The position numbers were made by a program, and so were the translations under genes. Source: Ophiura sarsii (lineage: Eukaryota > Echinodermata > Ophiuroidea > Amphilepidida > Ophiuridae). From it: a stretch of 64,000 nt of DNA. Shown piece after piece: positions 11,792 to 25,300 of this stretch (position 1 is the first letter of the stretch; each line of letters begins with the position of its first letter). The stretch lies in NCBI GenBank assembly GCA_035610835.1, contig CM069448.1, positions 4,651,607 through 4,715,606 on the forward strand. The letters are read 5' to 3'. The notes beneath the pieces are model-generated. The model had not been told where the DNA came from and ran no database searches. It saw only the letters and a list, made by a program, of their open reading frames with translations.

Positions 11792-12173
11792 TTAAAGGCA
11801 TATTATGTGATCTTTTCCAGAGAGCGCCCTCTATTCATTATTTTTTTTAGAAAGTAGATTTTCTTGCAGATTTACATTTCTGATCATAAATCATACGTAC
11901 ATTCCAAGTTACAGAGCGATACGATTCCTAATTACCTCAAAATCATGGTTTTAGAGTGAATTTAGAGTGAAAATATAAACTGTCGGAGTTATCCGACAGT
12001 TTATTTTCACTCTAAAATCACGATTTTGAGGTAATTAAGAATCGTATCGCCCTATAACTTGGAATGTATGTACGATTTATGATCAGAAATGTAAATCTGC
12101 AAGAAAATCTTCTTTCAATTTTTTTTTTCGATGTTGAGGGCGTTACCTGGAAAGATCACATAATATACCTTTA
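11792..12173. mobile_element. Long foldback (palindromic) element
   Basis: Two arms of about 180 bp are inverted copies. The left begins TTAAAGGCATATTATGTGAT and the right ends ATCACATAATATACCTTTAA. The loop centre is AAACTGTCGG-AGTTAT-CCGACAGTTT. The whole element could fold into one hairpin. There is no ORF. Confidence 0.85.
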
Positions 12174-12494
12174 AGGAAGCATTTGTAGATGTGTTATTGA
12201 AAATGTCAACAAATCTGTCTGAAATATTGCAACGTCAATTACATCTGAAATCTGAGTAGGTAATGCAAACAATTTCATTATCAACCATATATACCATGAC
12301 ACCACTGCCATAAAAATCCCTTAAAATCAACAGGAAGATATGCCTGGTATTTTGAGCCACTAAAAGTTTTGATTTTTATTCAAGTTTGTCAGAAAATGTA
12401 ATTTTGCACAAAATAATGAATGTTTTGGTAAAACTGAAAAGTTGGGTCGGTAGGGAAACGGGAAACTGGAAATTACATTATACTAGCCTAAATC

Positions 12495-12763
12495 GTCTAC
12501 ATTCCAAGTTACAGGGCGATACGATTCTTAATTACTTCAAAATCATGATTTTAGAGTGAAAATAAACTGTCGGAAATATTTTCACTCTAAATTCACTCTA
12601 AAACCATGATTTTGAGGTAATTAGGAATCGTATCGCTCTGTAACTTGGAATACATGTATGATTTGTGATCAGAAAAGTAAATCTGAAAAAAAATCTACTT
12701 TCTAAAAATAATAATGAATAGAGGGCGCTCTCTGGAAAAGATCACATAATATGCCTTTAATGA
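12495..12763. mobile_element. Second, left-truncated foldback element copy
   Basis: The right arm is complete to ATGCCTTTAA at 12,760. The left arm starts only at ACATTCCAAGTTACAGGGCG. The centre matches the first copy (AATAAACTGTCGG) but has lost the second half of the loop. Confidence 0.8.
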
Positions 12764-13861
12764 GTACTTGTGGCCAATGAAATACAAGGGTTGTGTCAGA
12801 GACATCCATTCAGCTTCAAGCAAAATTGTTACAAATCTATGGTCATGTTTTTTAACCTGGGCTACATTTGTGTTACATGAGTCCATTTCATGAAATATAC
12901 CTCCTTTCGCAATTTCAGTAGAATATATCAACATGTTTACATCTAAAGTGTATGAAACCATATATATTTGGAAAGCTTATAATCTAAGGATTGAAAATAT
13001 GGTAACTCAAAATCAAATATATACATGGTGACCTAAACATTGTACAGGGTGTAACAATTAAAATTATATACAAAATGATAATTTTCTTTTTTTCCCTCCA
13101 TTGTCTAAAAACAGAACCTATTCATAGGCTATGAATGATTTTGCTGTAATTGAGTATATTATCCATCCAGCCATATACAAAATTAATTTTGCAGCTTATT
13201 AGGAAATATATAAACAGGGTGGTCAAAATATGAAATTTTAGATAATGGAAAAGATAACTAAATTATGCAAATACAAATTAGAACTCATTGTTTTTACATT
13301 AAAATCAGAGCCTTGATAACTCCTTCCAATTTTCCTGAAAGGAAAATTTTGAAACCTTGACAAAAACAGATTTTTGACTATATGCACATGGTTCATCCTA
13401 CTTCGTTTATCAGATTTGAAAATTAGTTAATTAGCTTAATTGATACTTTAAGTAAATGATGTAAAGCATTGTTGTATCATTTAGAACTAAACTGACATAA
13501 TACTAAGAATTAGAATGCTCTTTTACAGGAAAACGGCCATTTTCACCCATTATTAGACAATTATCTCCTCCTCCTCCTCCACTATCTCAACCACCCTGAC
13601 TAATTATGCTTTAACAAGCTGTATTAATTTAATCAAAGGTGATGGATTTTTTCTCTCTTCAGATTATTAAAGGGGATTAAATTGCCTTTAAAATAAGTCC
13701 AAACACAAGTCAATCGCATAGAGCATTACACAACTACAATAGCCCAAGTACAAAAAAATGATTAGAATGTAACAAAACCACCTTTTATGGGTGTCGAGGT
13801 AAAAATACGTGACCCTATTGTAAAAAAGTTTTTGTAGTGATGAGCAGCGCAACGGTACCAT
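12764..13861. other. AT-rich non-coding DNA; nothing recognised
   Basis: No exon, repeat array or RNA gene could be supported here. Confidence 0.4.
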
Positions 13862-14895
13862 GTGATCTTTGTAAATGGGGGGTTGGTGTGAGGTGTGTTT
13901 GTGATTGGGAAGGGGGTTAGTGATGGGGATGGTAGTTGTGGTTGGGAGGGGTTAGTGATGGGGATGGTATTTGTGGTTGGGGTCTGTTGGGGAGGGGGGT
14001 TTGTAAACTTTGTAGTGGAAGGCAGGGATTTGTGGTGGCGAATGGGGATGGGATGGCCCTGGGGAGAGGGTTTGTGGTGGGGAAGGGGGGATAGTGGCGT
14101 GGATGCATGGTGGGGTGGGTTGGCCTAGGGGTGGGGTGGGTAGGGTGTTTGTGGTGGGGGAGGGGTTTTGTGGTTGGGGAGGTGTTTTGTGGTGGGGGAG
14201 GGGTTTGTGGAGGGTTGCAAAAGGGAGGGGGTTTAGGGTGGGGGGTTGTGATGGGGAGGGCGTTGTGGTGGTGTGGATGTATGGGAAGGGTAGGCTGTGG
14301 GGAGGGTAGGGTGTTTGTGGTGGGAGAGGGGTTTAGGGTGGGGGAGGGGTTTTGTGAATGGGAGGGGATGGGTTTGTGGTGGGGATAGGAAAGGGGGGTT
14401 TGTGGTGGGGATGGGAGGGGGTTTGTGGTGGGGATGGGAAGGGGAGGGAGTTTGTGGTTGGGATTGTGATGGTAAAGGTGTCCCGTTGTGGTGGCATGGG
14501 GGTGGGATGGGTAGGGGAGTTGTGGTGGGGAGGGGAGGTTGTTAGAGGTGGTTTGGATGTGGAGGGGGCATTGTGGGAAGGTGGAGTAGGTTTGTGGTTA
14601 GGATTGAGTGGGTTTGTGGTGGGAGGGGTTTGTGGTGGGGATGGGAAGGGGAGGGAGTTTGTGGTTGGGATTGTGATTGTGATGGTAAAGGGGTCCAGTT
14701 GCGGTGGCATGGGGGTGGGATGGGTAGGGGAGTTGTGGTGGGGAGGGGAGGTTGTAGGGGTGGTTTGGATGTGGAGGGGGCATTGTGGGAAGGTGGAGTA
14801 GGTTTGTGGTGGGAGTTGAGTGGGTTTGTGGTGGGATGGGGGTGGGAGGGGTTTGTGGTTGGGGGAGGGGATTGGTGTGTGCTTGGGCGGTGTTA
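13862..14895 (+). repeat. G-rich imperfect minisatellite, about 1 kb
   Basis: The + strand is almost free of C for a kilobase and cycles through variants of GGGTTTGTGGTGGGGA. A larger duplication is visible: 14,425-14,600 and 14,635-14,805 share GGGATGGGAAGGGGAGGGAG and TGGATGTGGAGGGGGCATTG. Glycine- and tryptophan-rich frames on + and proline-rich frames on - are by-products. Runs of three or more G every few bases could form G-quadruplexes. Confidence 0.9.
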
Positions 14896-16873
14896 TTTTG
14901 GCCAAACATTACTATACTAACATTTAAAGGTAGATGTTCCGATTTTCAACTTGAAGTTTCCTATTCGACATGAAAGGTCATCCTCAAAAAAGTTGTATTC
15001 CAAAGTTTGAGTTGCATAACTCTAATGGTTCTTATTTTAGACGCACAAGATGCCGTGAAATGTGCCCATTGAGTTGTACACAAACTATATTGGTGGTTAA
15101 CCACTTTTCGCGGTAATTCTATGTCATTTTACCGATTTCTTCGTAAGCATACTGATTTGGACCGTCAAATTTCAGTATGTTAATCAGAAAAACATGATCT
15201 TTCATATGATATGAAAATCTCCATATGTTTGAGAAAAATCTGTGTTATGAAAATGTGATCGGGTCATCTACCTTTAATCTATTTGTTTGTGCTTCTATAA
15301 TTTAACATCTTGAATAATATTTAAATATTAATAATTATTAATATCAAATTAAATTTTTGAATACCAAATCAAATTCTTCATCGAAATCCATTTCTAATAC
15401 AACTACAACAAACAGTCAAAATTGTGACTACTTGTGATGAATGAGATTGTATTTGGTATCCTCATCATTAAACAAGGTGAGTTTTGCTATGTCAATATCC
15501 AACAATTATCATTTCAATCAAATCTTGAAAAAAATAAAAAAATAAAAAATGATTGATTTGTGGTGGCAAAATGACTGAAATTTAATTTATTTTTCATTCC
15601 AGTAAAACAAATTATTTTTTAGTAGTTTCACAAAATATTTAGGTTAGTAAAGCTGTCAGTATTAATAAGAGAGAGGATTCCCTGTTTGTTAATGTAGTAC
15701 TTAGAGCACTTTCAATGAAAGCTTGAAAATAAAATTTCAAAAATAGTTTTCGCCCAAATTGACTGAAATTGCATCTTATTTTCTAGTAAAACGTAACCAT
15801 GAATTGTTTTGAAGTTGAAGCGACGCAAATTATTTTGGTATCAAGTTCAGCTATCAATATATAAAGGATAGATGATGCCATTTTGTGTGTGGAAGCGCTA
15901 CTTTTGGATTAACTGTAAATACTGGCATTTGCCAGTGCACTGGCAAATTTGCTAGGGCTGGACAATTCGGCCACCTGCAAGGAATGAACTACTAGTAGCC
16001 TGCCTAAAATTAATTAAAAAACAATACTTCAAGTTGATACTTTTAAACATGACTAAAGTCTAGCCCCAAAATGGTGGATTTACAATCCTTCATGCTTCAC
16101 TATACTAAAGCCACACCACCCCTCATTGACATCTCAGAGGCCTAGGGACCGAGGGTTAATGAAGTAGCCACAGGAAATGGTTTAGGGAGGGTTGTGATTA
16201 TAAATCAACCTGGTTTGGGTGTGTGTATAGGAGGGGGGGGGGGGGGGGGGGTAAAACCACAAGAAATGTTTTAGAATAGGGTTATAGAGTTGATGTGAAA
16301 TGATTAGGAGGGTTATGATCATAGATCCACCTGGTAATGGTGTAGTTGCAGGGGGGGGGGGGGTTGTAGGGAGACGCTTGATTCTTGCGCATTTAAAAAA
16401 TGTATAGAAAGAATGGGGACATATATTGTTAGGACGCCATCTTTTGTCGAAATTGTGTCCAACATGTTTCATGATGACGATTGGCCACATACGGCAAACA
16501 CGAAAGTGAAAATTTATAATCTCAAGCACTCCTCAGTATCGACAACCATAATTGCAGAAGATGATGAGAGATTAAATGAGTCTAAAATATGAGAAGTGAT
16601 GTGTTTTCTTGCCCGGTGTGTTTTAAGTTTTATGCACAGCCTTTGCTTATCCGATGGTCATGTTTAAAGGTTCAATTATTGTGTATAGTTTTACGTCATG
16701 AAATCCGGCCTTGAAATTGAAGTAATGAAATCTTGAAAGTAATGAATAATAAATTGTTACCTCATTATCTTAACTGCCAAAATGTTACAGGAAACTATAA
16801 CAATCAAGTGTTATTGGCCTCAGGTCTAGTTTTTATTGCTTTAATGTAAGTTATATGTCAACCTGAATCCATG
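14896..16873. other. Non-coding with small repeats
   Basis: Bases 16,170-16,375 are two diverged units (GGGTTGTGAT-TATAAATC / GGGTTATGAT-CATAGATC) each ending in a poly-G tract (16,231-16,250 and 16,351-16,363). A related AACCACGGGAAATGGTTTAG segment is at 18,845. No gene was found. Confidence 0.45.
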
Positions 16874-17303
16874 CTAAGGCCAAAAAAAAAGTTGTTTGAT
16901 TGTCCTCGTCCGCCCGACCCTCTTAATCATTCCGACCCAAAAACCTTTTTTTATTTTTTTTTATTTTTAAAATTTTTAAAATTTTTAAAAATTTTTAAAT
17001 TTTTTAAAAAAAAAATTCCAAATTTTGTTGTTGAAAATTTCATTTTTTTACAAATAATTATTAGCCGAAAATATTTTGTTCATTTTTTTTTAAGTGTTGA
17101 GAAAATAGAAATACTCATAATAATAATAAAATGTTAAAGATTTTGTTCCCCGTTTTGGTTACCACAACAAGTACATCTCATTTTACTTTTATTGGTACCT
17201 GAAAAAAAAGGCAAGTGAGAAAAAGAAAAAAAAATCCCGACCGACCTACCCAACTTTTAAAAGTGATCTATGGACAATCAAACAATTTATTTTTGTTGGC
17301 CTA
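16874..17303. mobile_element. MITE, TIR AAGGCCAAAAAAA...TTTGATTGTCC
   Basis: The left end AAGGCCAAAAAAAAAGTTG followed by TTTGATTGTCC is matched inverted by GGACAATCAAACAA ... TTGGCCTAA on the right. Inner boxes GTCCGCCCGACCC and GACCGACCTACCCAAC recur in a second copy at 52,638-53,040. Confidence 0.8.
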
Positions 17304-19127
17304 AGGGTCTTAGGCCGATTCTTACAATTGCCATGACATCAGAAATCATGTTTATTTGCCCCTGATTGGTCAGTCGGATGTTTCAGTGAACTTCCCTCCC
17401 CTCCCTAATCAAAGGAGAAAGTCAATGATGGAGGAAAGATCAAAATGGGTCACCACAACTCTCTTATTTTACCATGAAAACTTTCAGTATTTTGCAGAGT
17501 TTGATCATCTTTCACATATTATCAAATTTGTCCATCTTTGTTTCACTTCACAAAGAAAAATGCACAAAAATCATCCCTTTGTACTTGGTCCATGAGAGAG
17601 AAATGATGACGTCCCCTTTGGGTAAAGTTCAAATGTTGTAACAACCAACCCCAACCAAAGAGAATAGTCATGTGTCATCTTGTAAAAATAAACCAAAATG
17701 GTTATGCCTACATGTACATGTATTATAAGATGACTTTGCTAACAAAACTGAATCACACAATTACTTAATTGCAGTCTAAACTCTAGTAGTGCGTTGGCAG
17801 GACCATTTGACCTCAACATGAGTACATGCGGGATGTTTTTAAGATTGTTTCTGGTAGACATTGACCCTGCTGATTACAAATCTGGACGATGCCAACTCAT
17901 AGCGATTGTTGAGCGTTTTGAGAAATAAGGGGGTACAGTTTTGGGAGGGGGCAATTTTCAAAATTAGTTTACAGACACAACCAATGTAGCTCTTTGTTTA
18001 CTGATAGTATTAGTAATGGCATATATTATGGACGTCATAGGGCAAAGGTTAAGTTGGGGTCAAATATAAACACTGTCCAAATCACATAAATATGTTGTCT
18101 AATTGTTTGTTCCGCTTCATAGATTACATGTTAATGGATGCTGCAACTCCTCATTTGCATATAATAATACGTCCGCCATTGTCAATGGGTTTATAACTGA
18201 ATAATAAGATTTGTCATAAATCGTTTTTTAACTTTTTTATTGGTAGCAAATTAGGCATAAAGCAAATTAGTGTTGATATTGTATTTAACGCATTGATATC
18301 AACATCATCTACCCTCAACACACAGAATCTCCAAAACATCGTACACTGATAAACCAATTAATAAAATAGCAATTAGCATATATATTTTTAAAAAAGCTCA
18401 TTATATTCAAACGGGAAATCAATAAGCCTACATTGTATGACTAAAACTCATATTGGAAATCATAAATATATTCATCGGAATCAAGAGGTACCCCTGTCCC
18501 TCGTCCCCACCAAATATATCAATGTGATAAAACTTAAAAGATTTAACTTTTAATTGATTATAGTAACAATAATAATACTCAATTTGAAATCCATAAAACT
18601 GAAACATTTGCTTTTTATCCCACACATACGATACACCATCCTACTATAAATCTAGAAGCTGTGTGTTTGTATCCTTAGTACTCAGTTAGTATTGAATAAA
18701 GTGTCGCCTACTTTGCATGATATATACATGTCGCGTGCATGTTTGTGCAAGGGCTCACTGCCGCGGCACTATACGCTCTCCTACATATAAGGTACACAGG
18801 AAATGGTTGGCCTATTAGGGTTATGTGATATGTCAGGTGGGTAAAACCACGGGAAATGGTTTAGGACAGGCCTAGGGTTGGCTATATAGTGATGTGGTTT
18901 AACCCTAACCAGCCAGGCTATGTTTTTGTGTGGCAACCAGGGAGGGGGACAAAGCATGAATTGTTTACCCAAATAATGGCCACGAAACCCCCAGGATTCG
19001 ACCCCCGGAACCTCCAATCACCGCGCCGCCGCCCTAACCACTCTGCATGACAACCTGCCAACGCTAGCATGAAGGGTACTGTTGAGAGTGGCATTCACAC
19101 GGATGATTACAACTTATTTCATTTCAG
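17304..19127. other. Non-coding upstream of the first recognised CCHCR1 exon
   Basis: No coding exon was identified. The missing 5' exon(s) of the CCHCR1-like gene must lie here or further upstream: the exon at 19,128 opens in phase 1 and needs one base from a preceding exon. Confidence 0.4.
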
Positions 19128-19386
19128 ATTCCCCACAAGCTTCAATTTTGCTTCCACCATCGTCCTTTGAGAAGTCAGCAGGTCATCAGCCACCAGATGG
19201 GAAAATCTGTGTACCAGCATCACCACAGCCACCCAGGCAAGACGGGAAAACAAGGGAGGAGTCAGCAAGACAGATAAACATCAAAGATGATAGTCCTGAA
19301 AACAAAGAAGCAGAGGCTAAGAAAGAATTAGAATTGGCCTCCAGAAAATTAGACGAGTTGAAAGAAGAAAATGCACGGTTGATTAG
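19128..19386 (+). CDS. CCHCR1: CCHCR1-like exon 1 (first recognised)
   Basis: Acceptor TTTCAG at 19,127, donor GTAGGT. It starts in phase 1 and ends in phase 2. It encodes a Ser/Pro-rich stretch (SPQASILLPPSSF) followed by the start of the coiled coil (KKELELASRKLDELKEENAR). The low-complexity N-terminal part fits the variable head of the family. Confidence 0.85.
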
Positions 19387-22300
19387 GTAGGTTACATACG
19401 GTACAGAGATATGTATTGGAGTGCGACCTAATTGTCCTAGAAATCAGTTTTCTTTGCACCTACACATGATTTCAATTTTCAACCCATAAATTACAGAAGT
19501 CTTGACCCCTGAAGCTGAAGTTGCTTTTTTGTGGGTTCAGATTTCAGAATGACCTTCTCAGCTGGGTCTGGCAGACCCCCTGAAAATACTACAGGGGTCT
19601 AATTTCAAAAATGCGCAGATTATGCATACCAAACTACCTGAGTTAGATCATAAGGAGCAAAAAAGTAAATGGTTATATTTCTACCCAATGTTTAGTTTTC
19701 ACGATTTGGTCATTTCGATGTATATCACATTGAAATTATCAGCACCACTCGCGACATAAATTGCTTCAACCAAATTTCTATCTAGCACCCTCATTCAACA
19801 CTTTTCCCATTATCACACTTCAGGGTTCCCACGAACCTTATCTATAAGTAAGCAAGAAACCTAAGGTAACAAACTGCACCTTAAGTTATAGTGTTTTTAT
19901 TTGATGATATTAAAAATATTTTTTTTATTTCAGAAGTCAGCATAGACGCCTTAACACAACACCTGTCTCTGAGGTATGTACACATGAATTGCTTTTGGCA
20001 ATCAAACATGTTAATTAAACAAATCTTCTTCTTCTTTCTTCTTCTTCTTCTTCGGCCTCCGTCAGTTGTGACGATTGGCTGCCATACGATCACATCTCCA
20101 GATCATCTTTCTCCAAGCTACTCTGTCTTGTGCCAGACGCTTGGCCTTTATAAGACTCATACCAGTCCATTCCTTGATGTTGTCGAACCATCGTTTCCTT
20201 TGACGACCTCTTTACCTGCTGCCTTCCACTTTCCCTTCTATGATGTGGAGTGCCACTGCGAGTAAGCTACCACTACCTCTAATGATGTGCCCGAAGTAGG
20301 CCAGCTTTCTTTTGATAAGCTCTCCTAGCAGTTGCCTCTTTACACCAAGTTCTTTCAAGATACTTATGTTGGTTCTTTTCTCCTTCCAGTTAACTCTTAA
20401 CATTCTTTTCCAGATCCACATTTCAGCAGCCATTATGCGATTTTCATCTGCTTTGGTTAAAGTCCATCCCTCCAGACCGTAAAGGAGCACGCTCCATACC
20501 AATGCTTTTACAATCTTTGTTTTAAGGTTTGTTGTGAGGTTGCGGTCATTCCATAGGTCCTGGAGTTCTATCATCTTTCCCTTGGCTATTCCGATTCTAG
20601 CTCTTATATCAGCTGTGCAACTAGCAGATGTGGTTTTCACAGAGCCTAGACAAATCAATCTGATCATGAATCTGATACTTATTAAATAGATTGATAAGTA
20701 AATAAATCAATACATTAATAATTAACAGGGGCTAGATTTCACAAATTCACACCATCATGCGAGAATCAAAATTGATTCTCAAAGTACCTTTGTGAGAATC
20801 AACTGATTCTCACCCAAATTGAGCGTCTGATTTTCACCACAAATGTTTACAAGAATCATAGTGTTGATGTATTATGTGATTGGATGTTGGGTGCCAGTGA
20901 CAGCGGTAAAAGACCAATGAGTGAACACAGTTCATTCATATCATGGGTTAAAGGTCGAAAGGTCAAATATACATTTTCACCTGTAAATTTGCCTAGATGT
21001 CAAATGTACAATTTTTCAAATGTCAAACAAACTGAAAGCAAACTAATTACTAAGTAAAATTAAGTAAGCTTTAATACTAAATTGTCTAAGCAAATCAAGT
21101 TTGATTACATCGATCCAGGGCGAATCGTTGCAATAATCAATTCCTTGATGCTTGTTTGAATCTTGCCCCTGATTAATATTGATTTAATTAAATAATTAAT
21201 AGAAAGCTGATTAATTGTTAATCAGCATTGTTTACAGAACAGTTAATACAAAAGTGCATGATTCATATTTTAAAAAGGGGAAAAAGGAAGCTTATTAGAC
21301 ATATAATTAGGTTGCTTTGTTGCCCTTTACGAACTCATTTAAAAAAAAGGTTTAAGTCAACATTAAATCATTTAAACTCCAAATAACACCAATATTTAAG
21401 CCTTTATTGGGGTTCAGGGCTGAAAAAGCTGTTTATTTCTCTGGGAGCACACACACATTATTTGAAAGAAGACTAGATTTCCCTCCATTGCTTACTTTTT
21501 TCTTTGTTTGGAAAAGCATAATTTCCCACCAGATCCCCAAATAAGATTCCCCAATTCCCCATATTTTCCAGGCTTGTTAGTGTCATTGAATTAGTCTAAT
21601 TGTACCCATAATCCAATTTGCAGGAAATCAAGGCAAGAGTAGATATTCATCAGTCTTCACCCCAGTTGGGCTCAGAACATGCTCAATATCTGCACCTTCG
21701 ACACACGGCTGACATCCTGACCAGACAGGCCACTGAGGTGGCTCAGCTTAAAGTAGAACTAGATGGTACACGATCGAGATGTGCAAGAGAGGTTGCTGAG
21801 TTGAGAGAGAGGCTACGTCAGGTAGAAGCGGACAAAATGTGTGTAGTTGCAGATTTGGCGGCAAAGTTAAGAACGGAGGAACAAACTCATAGAACACAGG
21901 TTAGCATGCATGGTCTTAAACAGGATTTGAAAGTTGCCCAATTTGAATTGCGAGATAATACCATAAACACCCAGTACTTTTATTGTGGTCGTTAGTGTTA
22001 TCGTCTCTAAGTTTTAAATTTATATGAAACACACTCTCAAGTGCGAATAGTAGCCCAATATAAAGTTATGTTTTTTGGTGAGCACCTGGCGTTTGTTCCA
22101 CACAGTTGCGTTGCTAGACGAGGGCTGAGTGAGGTGATCGTTGAGCTGTGTCGGTTGAGATTGGCACTGTTGATTATCAAGCTCAATTTCAAGGTTTTCG
22201 CGGCCTTCGATCCAGAATATGCCATACAATGCGCGCACCACACGCTTTGTTTTGATTTGTTGTTCAGGCAGCACAGGTTCGCTGATTTTCACTGCAGGTG

Positions 22301-25300
22301 TTAGCAAACGTGTTAAAATGTTTTTATGTGTTACTACATACATCAAAAGTATGCTCACATTTGATATGCTCACAATAGCACTCCCCCTGCGGGTCGTGCC
22401 TTTATTCACACATCAACATCAGCGTGAGTGCATTGATTTGTCAATAATCATATGGATAGCATCTTCAAGTAGGCTGATGGATTTTTTTATATAAAGTATA
22501 CTGCATTTGATCAAAAGTTCTTTTCTGCTCTTTTTTTATTATTCATAGACGGAAGATCTGAAATGTGTTCATAAGAGAGAGATAACCACACTCCAAAGTC
22601 AGTTAACAGACTTGAAGGAAAGTCTTGAGAACAGTAATGCTGCTTATGAGTCTACTGTGTCAGACCTAACGAGAGACCTTGCAGGATCTAGATCACAACA
22701 TACACAAGATGTGGTGAAACTGAAAGAAGAACTAAGGTGAACAACATTATTTTCAGTACAGATTAATTTCAATTTGTTCCAACAAATATTCCTTCTTAAA
22801 ACTGATTGAAAGATTATTTGAAATGATAAATGTACTTTTTGTAAGAAGGAGAATGAGAGTGTTGAATTGATTCATACGGATTGGTAGTTGTCCATAAGAG
22901 AAAGGTTCAGTGTAGCAAATCCCATGGTTTCCACTTAAAACGGTTTCCATGGAATGTAAACTGGTCTGAAATAGACATCCCAGATCAGTTAATTTAGGTA
23001 ATTTTGACATGAAAAGTAAACATTTTTTTAATGTTAAGGGGACAGAATGATGTGGGGCTTGAGCTGCCTGAGGGATCATGACTACCCCTGCCCCCAAAAA
23101 ATAAACCAACATGTGACACCGATACTATTAAATTGAATGTTTAATTGTCTCTTTATATAGACAACTTGTAACGAAGACTCGTTTAGGTGGCTTGAAAGGT
23201 TAAACAAGTTTATTATCAGGATGATAAACCAATATTTATATGTCTGTTTATGCAGGTGTAAACAGGAGGAGACCTCATCTCTTAGTAGTCTTGTAGCTCA
23301 GTTGAGAACCTACATAGGGGAGTCAAGGGAAGAAGCTCAAACAGTATCACAATGGCAACATGACAAAATATTACTGGAGAATAGAATTATGGTGAGTAAA
23401 TCAGGTATCACTATGGCAACATGACAAAATCTTACTGGAAAATAGAATCATAGTGAGTAAACAAGGTATCACTGTGACAACATGATAATATTTGTCTGGA
23501 GAATAGAGTCATTCGGCGTGTTTCCACAGAACTGAACTTTCCGGTTATTGCCGTGTAAGAAATTGCAATTCCGGTAAGTTCTCCTGTAGAAACACACAAT
23601 AGTCAGATTATTGATAAACCGATTATCACCCATAAACGGTTTATTATAACCTTCTCCAGAGGTGGTTATTTCCGCTCAAGATCGACACCACTGCGCTGTG
23701 GAAACACACCGGTTTATGATAAACCGTTTAAGCTGAATTTGGAATCATAACGCGCCTGTCGATGCGCGTCCCGTAGTGCGCCCTACCTTTCATGCGCGCA
23801 CACATTGTGCGCCTCACGGCTCGCGCAGTAGTATGCTAGGTTCTACGCAGCCTTTTGCCTTGATATGGCAGCAGAGATGCGGTGCGTTCGACAAACACCG
23901 CAAGGCTTAAACGGTTTAAGTCAGGAGGGTCGGGAACCGATTATTTAAACGGTTTATTGCGCTCTGTGGAAACGTGTTGGTTAAGCGCAGACACAGAATT
24001 TTCATTCCGGGTAAGATAAACCGTTTAACTAGCTCTTTTCTGTGGAAACATGCCGAATTGTGAGTATGAGAAACCAAGGTATCCCTATCAGTCTGTTGCC
24101 TATGTTTGTTGAAATAGAGTTACTTTCCTAGTGATATATCAGATATATTCACTAGGTTACAGGTATGAAAATCTTCAGGAAAAAGCAGGAATTCCTGCTT
24201 TTTTGTAGTCAAAATTTACGCAGTTTTATTTAATTTCAGCCTGTTTTTGGCCTTTTTTGCTCAATTTCAAGCGCTCTTTCAGGAATTTTCACCACTTTCT
24301 TGCTATTTTCAAAAACTAGGTTATGTATAGCTAATATATTCCACACTCAATATAAATAAGGGGAGGGAGGGGCATATGGAAGGATTGAGGGGAAAAGGAG
24401 GGGGAAGGGATGGTGCATCTGATTAACCAACTCTCAAACATGTCAGTTTTCAGTTTTGTTAGATGGTTTAGCACCACATATTTATTACCCAACACAATCC
24501 TTTAAAAAAATAAAACCTCCCAGCACTCCTACTGAAATACTGAAAGAGGTATATAGCTGGCAGCAGACCATCTCTTGATCCAACTGAATGCTGCTACTGT
24601 CAAGGCTGTGACAATGTATAATTATTGTATTCTACTGTATCAAACAGGACCTGGGCAAGGAGTGTGACAGTCAACGCTCTACTGTTCAACTCATGAATGT
24701 ACGTCTCTCTTCCACCAATGAAATTCTCAGGATCCAGGAATCTGAGGTTGCCAAGGTAACTACATAGTTATTTTTAAAAAAATCACAATTTGTGATCACT
24801 TTGAGATGTTATCTGTTGTGTGTGTCATGTTTTTATCAACTAAGAACAGATGTGCCATTTTACCAAATTGAGTTATAATACTAATTACCAATTTTCTTGG
24901 TAAAAAAGCAAACTGTTGAAGTCCTTGACTTTGACAGATTAATTTTGTTATATATTTCATTATGTTTTTGCTCTTTGTTTTTAGCAAATAAATTTAATTT
25001 CAATAGCACTGGAGCACATATATGATGAGATTATGTCACATTTCAATAGTTCCCTACTTTGAAAACAGGAGATATTTCTTATTTTGATTAAAGCGATTCC
25101 ATTTCCATGCTCATTGTACATGCATGACTTCTGAAATTGATATGGGACATTAGACTAAATTAACTTATGACTATAATCCATTTACTGTTAGATGGCGCTG
25201 TGAGCTATTTATCATAATTCATCCTAAAAATAAACCGGGGCCTAGCTGTTATTTACCTATGCGCACTGCGCAGTATAGAAGTTTCCTATCCCAACATTAC

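Noticed and set aside
13895..14973. Gly/Trp-rich (+) and Pro/Thr-rich (-) ORFs of up to 190 residues
   Set aside because: They are by-products of a C-poor, G-rich minisatellite; open frames exist in nearly all six frames.
16871..17137. 88-residue Phe/Lys-rich ORF
   Set aside because: It is the AT-rich interior of a MITE. A second copy at 52.6 kb gives a different low-complexity frame.
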